From NCBI GenBank assembly GCA_963821925.1, contig CAWGFO010000002.1, positions 496,001 to 560,000 of the forward strand: 64,000 nt of DNA, in the 5' to 3' direction. The position numbers and the translations under genes are program-made. The notes below the pieces were generated by a model. That model ran no database searches. It saw only the letters and a list, made by a program, of their open reading frames with translations, and had not been told where the DNA came from. Below, one piece after another: positions 60,227 through 64,000 of the stretch. Numbering within the stretch: the first letter of the stretch is position 1; the number at the start of each line of letters is the position of its first letter. This DNA comes from JAOUEA01 sp963821925. GTDB taxonomy: Bacteria > Actinomycetota > UBA4738 > HRBIN12.

Positions 60227-60768
60227 TGCGGCTCGCGACGCTGCGGACCGACGAGCTCGGCTCGGACCGCGAGGCCGCGTTGCGCGCGATGTTGTGGGAC
60301 GCGTGGGCCGACAAGCACGACGTGTTCACCGAGACCGACTGGGTGAGCGCGACGGGCGGGACCCACCTGATCCTCGAGGACGACGACGGCGCGATCGTCT
60401 CGCACGCGTCGATCGTCGACCGGGTGCTCGAGACGGGCGGGCGCCAGCTCGCGACGGGGTACGTAGAGGCGGTGGCGACCGCGCCGGCCTTCCGGCTGCA
60501 GGGTCACGCGAGCACGGTGATGCGGGCGGTGGGGGAGGCGCTCGACGCTCGGTACGAGCTAGGCGCGCTCGACACCGGGTACCTCGACTTCTACACGCGG
60601 TTCGATTGGGTCCCGTGGGAGGGACCGACGATGGTGCGCACCGGGCGGGGCGTGATCGGCACGCCCGAGGAGGACGGCGCGGTGATGGTGCGGAGGACGC
60701 CGAGGACGCCGGAGCTGGACCTGCGGGCGCCGATCAGCTGCGACTGGCGGCCGGGCGACGTGTGGTGA
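60226..60768 (+). CDS. Aminoglycoside 2'-N-acetyltransferase-like GNAT protein
   Basis: The 180-residue protein resembles AAC(2')-I enzymes end to end: RAMLWDAWADKHDVFTETDW, LEDDDGAIVSHASIVDRVL, GYVEAVATAPAFRLQGHAS (the acetyl-CoA loop RxxGxA/G, here RLQGHA), DTGYLDFYTRFDWVPWEGP and CDWRPGDVW at the C-terminus. Such enzymes acetylate the 2'-amino group of aminoglycosides; chromosomal mycobacterial copies may have a wall-related role. The start shares one base with the preceding stop (TGATG), so it belongs to the phosphoesterase operon. The usual Arg/Gln acetyl-CoA loop is present. Confidence 0.82.
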   Translation: MRLATLRTDELGSDREAALRAMLWDAWADKHDVFTETDWVSATGGTHLILEDDDGAIVSHASIVDRVLETGGRQLATGYVEAVATAPAFRLQGHASTVMRAVGEALDARYELGALDTGYLDFYTRFDWVPWEGPTMVRTGRGVIGTPEEDGAVMVRRTPRTPELDLRAPISCDWRPGDVW

Positions 60769-60830
60769 ACCGTGTGGCGCGGCGTCCGTGGCCTGTCCCG
60801 ATGTGCCACGGAACCGCCATAGCCCGGTGC

Positions 60831-60836
60831 TACGCT
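60831..60836 (+). promoter_or_regulatory. -10 hexamer TACGCT of the coiled-coil gene (leaderless type)
   Basis: It ends 8 nt before the ATG at 60845, arguing against an in-frame start at 60788. Confidence 0.5.
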
Positions 60837-60844
60837 CGCCCGCG

Positions 60845-61246
60845 ATGAGCCCCGAGACCGACGAGACCGAGGAGAGCGACGCTTTCCGGGATCTGGCCCG
60901 CGAGTTGTACTGGGCCGAGGAGCGCGCCTCGCGCGCCCGCATGGAGACGCCCGAGATCCGCGACCGGCTCCACGACCTCGCCGCGCAGCTCCGCGCCGAC
61001 GAGAAGGTGATCATCCCGCACGGCGAGGGGAACCTCGCTTCGCCGTCGCCCTTCCGCCGCCGGCTGAAGTTCGGTCTGTTCCGGCTGATGCGGCCGATCT
61101 CGTGGCGCTACGACCGGCTGCTGGCCGACGAGGCCGAGCTCGCGACGAGCCTCGCCGAACGCCTGATGGCCGCGGAGGCCGAGATCGCCCGGCTCCGGGC
61201 CCAGCTCGACGGCGACGAGGGACCCACAGGAGCCGACCGCTCGTGA
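60845..61246 (+). CDS. Small charged coiled-coil protein of the glycan cluster
   Basis: The 133-residue product is highly charged with helices at both ends (FRDLARELYWAEERASRARM and ELATSLAERLMAAEAEIARL) around a basic hydrophobic patch (FRRRLKFGLFRLMRPISWRY). I recognise no family. It may bind the membrane or a glycosyltransferase. It is coupled to the next glycosyltransferase by a GTGA overlap, and a leaderless promoter starts the transcript. Confidence 0.55.
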   Translation: MSPETDETEESDAFRDLARELYWAEERASRARMETPEIRDRLHDLAAQLRADEKVIIPHGEGNLASPSPFRRRLKFGLFRLMRPISWRYDRLLADEAELATSLAERLMAAEAEIARLRAQLDGDEGPTGADRS

Positions 61247-62292
61247 GGGTCGCCGTACTCCATCCGCAGACCGCGTTCGTCCGGGGCGGTGCCGAGACCC
61301 ACGCCGAGGCGCTCGTCCGCGCCTTGAAGGCCGCCGGCCACGAGGCCGACCTCGTCCAGATCGCCGGCAAGTGGTACCCGGCGAGCCAGCTCGCGCACCA
61401 GATGGCGGTCTGGCGGAGCTTCGACATCACCGAGTCGAACGGCCTGAAGGTCGACGCCGTGATCGCCCTGAAGTTCCCCGCGTACCTGATCGAGCACGAG
61501 CGCAAGATCGTCTGGCTGATCCACCAGCACCGCACCGCGTACGAGCTGTGGGACCACCCCGAGTTCGCCGACCTCTCGCGCCAGGACGACGGCGCCGGCG
61601 TCCGCGACATGGTGTGGAACGCCGACCGGCTCGCGCTGAACGAGGCCAAGCGCGTCTTCACGAACTCGAAGAACGTGCAGGAGCGGCTCTGGTCGTCGCT
61701 GCGGATCCCGTCCGAGCATCTGTACCACCCGTCGGGCGTGACCGAGCACCTGCTGGACCAGACCCCCGGCCCCTACGGCGACTACGTCCTCTTCCCGAGC
61801 CGCATGGAGAGCCTGAAGCGCCAGTCGCTCGTGATCGACGCGATGACGCACGTGCGCTCCGACGTGAAGCTCGTCCTGGTGGGGCGCGGCCCGGACGAGC
61901 CCCAGCTCCGCGAGCGCGTGCAGCGCCTCCGCCTGACGGACAAGGTCCGGTTCGAGATCGGCGTCAGCGACGACCGTCTCCACCAGCTCTACCTGGGCGC
62001 CCTCGCCGTCTACTTCGGCCCGTTCGACGAGGACTACGGCTACGTCACGCTCGAAGGGTTCGCGGCCGAGCGCCCGGTCGTCACGCTCACCGACAGCGGC
62101 GGCCCCCTCGAGTTCGTCGCCGACGGCGAGACCGGGTTCGTCCGCCCGCCCGAGCCCAAGGACATCGCCGAGGCGTTCGACCGGCTGCAGGGCGATCACG
62201 ACCTGGCGGCGCGCATGGGCAAGGCCGGCAACGCGTTCGTCCGGGCAGAGGTGCCGCGCTGGCCCGACGTCGTCGCGCGGCTGCTCGACTGA
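61243..62292 (+). CDS. Family 4-like glycosyltransferase
   Basis: The 349-residue protein starts VAVLHPQTAFVRGGAETHAE, a donor-independent GT-B N-terminus with a GGAE loop, and has the C-terminal signature YLGALAVYFGPFDEDYGYVTLEGFAAERPV with Glu residues for the donor. It adds a sugar to a surface glycan. It follows the coiled-coil protein and overlaps the next gene (TGATG). The linker region (WLIHQHRTAYELWDHPEF) is typical of such enzymes in O-antigen-like clusters. Confidence 0.85.
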   Translation: MRVAVLHPQTAFVRGGAETHAEALVRALKAAGHEADLVQIAGKWYPASQLAHQMAVWRSFDITESNGLKVDAVIALKFPAYLIEHERKIVWLIHQHRTAYELWDHPEFADLSRQDDGAGVRDMVWNADRLALNEAKRVFTNSKNVQERLWSSLRIPSEHLYHPSGVTEHLLDQTPGPYGDYVLFPSRMESLKRQSLVIDAMTHVRSDVKLVLVGRGPDEPQLRERVQRLRLTDKVRFEIGVSDDRLHQLYLGALAVYFGPFDEDYGYVTLEGFAAERPVVTLTDSGGPLEFVADGETGFVRPPEPKDIAEAFDRLQGDHDLAARMGKAGNAFVRAEVPRWPDVVARLLD

Positions 62293-63656
62293 TGGTCCGC
62301 TCGGTCGTGCGGAGGCTGACCGGCCGCGGCGCCGGCGCGAAGCCCGCGGCTCCCGGCGCCACGGGCGAGCTGGTCTTCGCGGGGCCGCTCCCGCCCGCGC
62401 CGACGGGCATCGCGACGTACGACCGCGCGGTCCTCGACGGCCTCGAGCGGATCGGCTTCATGGACCGCCACCGCATGGACGTGCTGTGGCCGATCGAGCC
62501 GAAGGACACCCCGAAGCTCCCCGGCTACCGGCTCGGGATCTTCCAGCTCGGGAACAACGTCGAGTTCCACCTCGAGATCTACCGGGCCGCGTTCCTGACG
62601 CCGGCGCTCGTCGTGCTGCACGACCTCGCGCTCGACGACTTCGTGCGCGGCCTGAAGACACTCGGCGAGCCGCTCGGGTACATGGCGGCGCGCGAGGCCG
62701 CGGCGCAGCGCCGGAACCTGACCTCGCCCGACGTCGTGCGGAACGAGCCGCTCCGCGATCCCTGGTGCGCGCACGTCGCGCGCCGCGCCCGCGGGATCGT
62801 CGTGCACGCCGAGTTCGGCAAACGCTACCTGGAGGAGCTCGGGTGCCGCACGCCGGTCTTCGTGGTGCCGCACCCGGTCGTCGAGACGCCCGCCGCGATG
62901 GCGAAGGGGGAGGCGCGCGGCCGCGAGTTGCGGGCTCAGCTCGCGTCGCGCGGCGCCGCCAAGGTGATCGTCGCCCCCGGCGACCTGAACGAGGCGAAGC
63001 GGCTCGACGCCCTGCTCGAGGCCGCGCAGCAGCTCCCCGACGACGTGCACGTGGCGCTCGTGGGCCGGCGGATCAGCGGCTACGACATCGACCGCGTGGT
63101 CGAGGAGCGACGGCTGGGCGACCGCGTGACGCTCGCGCCCGACGTGAGCGACGACGACTTCCGCGGGTGGCTCTTCGCGGCCGACGTGATCGTCGACCTC
63201 CGGTTCCCGCACCGGGGCGAGGTCAGCGGGTCGCTCGCGCGCGCGATGCAGGCGGGCCGCCCTTCGATCGTGAGCGCGACCGGCACCTACCTCGACGCGC
63301 CCGACGAGGCCGTGCTACGCGTGTCCGCGGGTCCGACGAGCCCCGGGGAGCTCGCGACGCGTCTGCGCACGCTGCTCGAGGACGACGAGCTCCGCGCCCG
63401 CATGGGCGCCGCCGCGAAGGCCCACATCGAGGCGCAGCGCACGTCCGAGGCCACCGCTCACGGGTACGAACAGGCGATCGAGTCCACGCTCGCCCTGGTA
63501 CGCGACCCCGCCCACAAGGCGATGGCGATCTGGGGGAAGGCCCTCGCCGACATGGGCGTGACCGAGGACGACCTCGCCGCCGGGACGGGCATGGAATACG
63601 CCCGGGCCCTCGAGACCTTCCGAGGAACGCCACCGGAACGTCACGGGACTGGATGA
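62292..63656 (+). CDS. GT-B glycosyltransferase
   Basis: The 454-residue protein opens with a short basic leader, then FAGPLPPAPTGIATYDRAVL, a GT-B N-domain motif with GIATY. The C-domain has IVAPGDLNEAKRLDALLEA, ALVGRRISGYDI and a donor-site segment DLRFPHRGEVSGSLARAMQAG, which stands where the EX7E motif usually is. A C-terminal extension of about 60 residues is unusual. Donor and acceptor are unknown. It is the last gene before the ABC exporter. Confidence 0.82.
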   Translation: MVRSVVRRLTGRGAGAKPAAPGATGELVFAGPLPPAPTGIATYDRAVLDGLERIGFMDRHRMDVLWPIEPKDTPKLPGYRLGIFQLGNNVEFHLEIYRAAFLTPALVVLHDLALDDFVRGLKTLGEPLGYMAAREAAAQRRNLTSPDVVRNEPLRDPWCAHVARRARGIVVHAEFGKRYLEELGCRTPVFVVPHPVVETPAAMAKGEARGRELRAQLASRGAAKVIVAPGDLNEAKRLDALLEAAQQLPDDVHVALVGRRISGYDIDRVVEERRLGDRVTLAPDVSDDDFRGWLFAADVIVDLRFPHRGEVSGSLARAMQAGRPSIVSATGTYLDAPDEAVLRVSAGPTSPGELATRLRTLLEDDELRARMGAAAKAHIEAQRTSEATAHGYEQAIESTLALVRDPAHKAMAIWGKALADMGVTEDDLAAGTGMEYARALETFRGTPPERHGTG

Positions 63657-63665
63657 CCTCGTTGC

Positions 63666-63671
63666 TAGACT
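63666..63671 (+). promoter_or_regulatory. Extended -10 (TG-x-TAGACT) before the ABC exporter gene
   Basis: TG at 63663-63664 and the hexamer give a leader of about 40 nt to an ATG at 63720. Confidence 0.45.
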
Positions 63672-63719
63672 CATCCGCACCGCGCTGACCTGCGCGTTTC
63701 GGCGCGCCACGCGAGCACC

Positions 63720-64000
63720 ATGACGACCACGACACCGATCCAGGAGCCGGACCCATCGCCGCGATCGACCTGACCGAACGGACCTCGGAGGCCCCGAGCC
63801 TGCGGGTGCGCACGCGCCTGCGCGAGCTCTGGGCCTACCGCGAGATCCTGCTGAACCTGGTCCGCAAAGAGCTGAAGGTCAAGTACACGGCCTCGGTGCT
63901 CGGGGCCATGTGGTCGATCTTGAACCCGATCGTCTTCCTCGCCGTCTTCAGCTTCGTCACGAAGGTCCTGCAGAACCGGATCCCCGACTTCCCGGTGTTC
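63720..64000 (+). CDS. ABC-2-type polysaccharide export permease (truncated by window edge; start unclear)
   Basis: The frame ending at the window edge contains LRELWAYREILLNLVRKELK and VLGAMWSILNPIVFLAVFSF, the N-terminal amphipathic helix and first TM helix of Wzm/TagG-type permeases, which export lipid-linked O-antigen or teichoic chains. An ATG at 63720 lies in a different frame that stops after 17 codons. Either the start is GTG 63806, or one C is missing near 63752, which would join MTTTTPIQEPDP to IAAIDLTERTSEAPSLR. The ATPase subunit is presumably beyond the window. Confidence 0.72.

Noticed and set aside
1..64000. tRNA, rRNA, insertion sequences, prophage or integrase genes
   Set aside because: I looked for characteristic sequences on both strands and found none that I could support by eye.

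Overview
This window is GC-rich chromosomal DNA that reads as an uncultured, probably deep-branching member of the Actinomycetota. The evidence is LytR-CpsA-Psr and rhamnose genes for Gram-positive wall glycans, a DevS/DevR-like pair, a SigK/RskA-like sigma/anti-sigma pair, an acyl-CoA carboxylase beta gene with an epsilon-like partner, a BldD-like regulator, and very many leaderless promoters (TANNNT 6-8 nt before the start codon). I see no rRNA, tRNA, CRISPR array, insertion sequence or phage gene.

Layout. 1-5.5 kb: truncated K+ channel, VOC protein, large zinc-ribbon/cyclase/NTPase/TPR regulator, M23 endopeptidase. 5.5-12.4 kb (minus): an eight-gene run of exported and membrane proteins centred on a CopC-CopD fusion, probably copper handling. 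12.5-20.7 kb: 3-hydroxyacyl-CoA dehydrogenase, secreted endonuclease/phosphatase-fold protein, two glycosyltransferases, a broken cupin, acyl-CoA carboxylase genes, lysozyme-like protein, DUF2087 regulator. 20.8-28 kb: PD-(D/E)XK nuclease, crotonyl-CoA carboxylase/reductase, methylmalonyl-CoA epimerase, BldD-like regulator, FtsH-like protease, thiolase. 28-31.4 kb: a giant coiled-coil protein that looks like a dead histidine kinase. 31.6-38 kb (minus): nurA-herA-sbcD-sbcC in one operon, a DNA-end-processing module. 38-42 kb: lipoprotein, thioesterase, aconitase. 42-49 kb: DevR-like regulator, multicopper oxidase, DevS-like kinase, CBS-BON protein, and a ferric-reductase/ApbE operon. 49.4-51.7 kb: anti-sigma/sigma pair and a degenerate GGDEF protein. 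51.8-64 kb: cell-surface glycan region with LCP, RmlA, RmlB, RmlD, four glycosyltransferases or related genes, tandem phosphoesterases, an AAC(2')-like acetyltransferase and the start of an ABC polysaccharide exporter.

Working together. Ccr, epimerase, carboxylase, thiolase, hydroxyacyl-CoA dehydrogenase, thioesterase and aconitase indicate acyl-CoA and C4/C5 carbon assimilation (ethylmalonyl-CoA type). The two-component genes at 42-46 kb bracket promoters carrying near-identical GGGACCTnnGnCCC boxes; the same box lies before the FtsH-like gene at 24.9 kb. This suggests a small DosR/DevR-type redox or hypoxia regulon.

Caveat. Seven genes contain one or two single-base frame breaks, mostly +1, although both halves remain well conserved, and the truncated exporter at the right edge may carry another. 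The length remainders modulo 3 match the inferred breaks exactly. Consensus errors in the assembly are the simplest explanation. I mark these genes as disrupted but describe the intact product.
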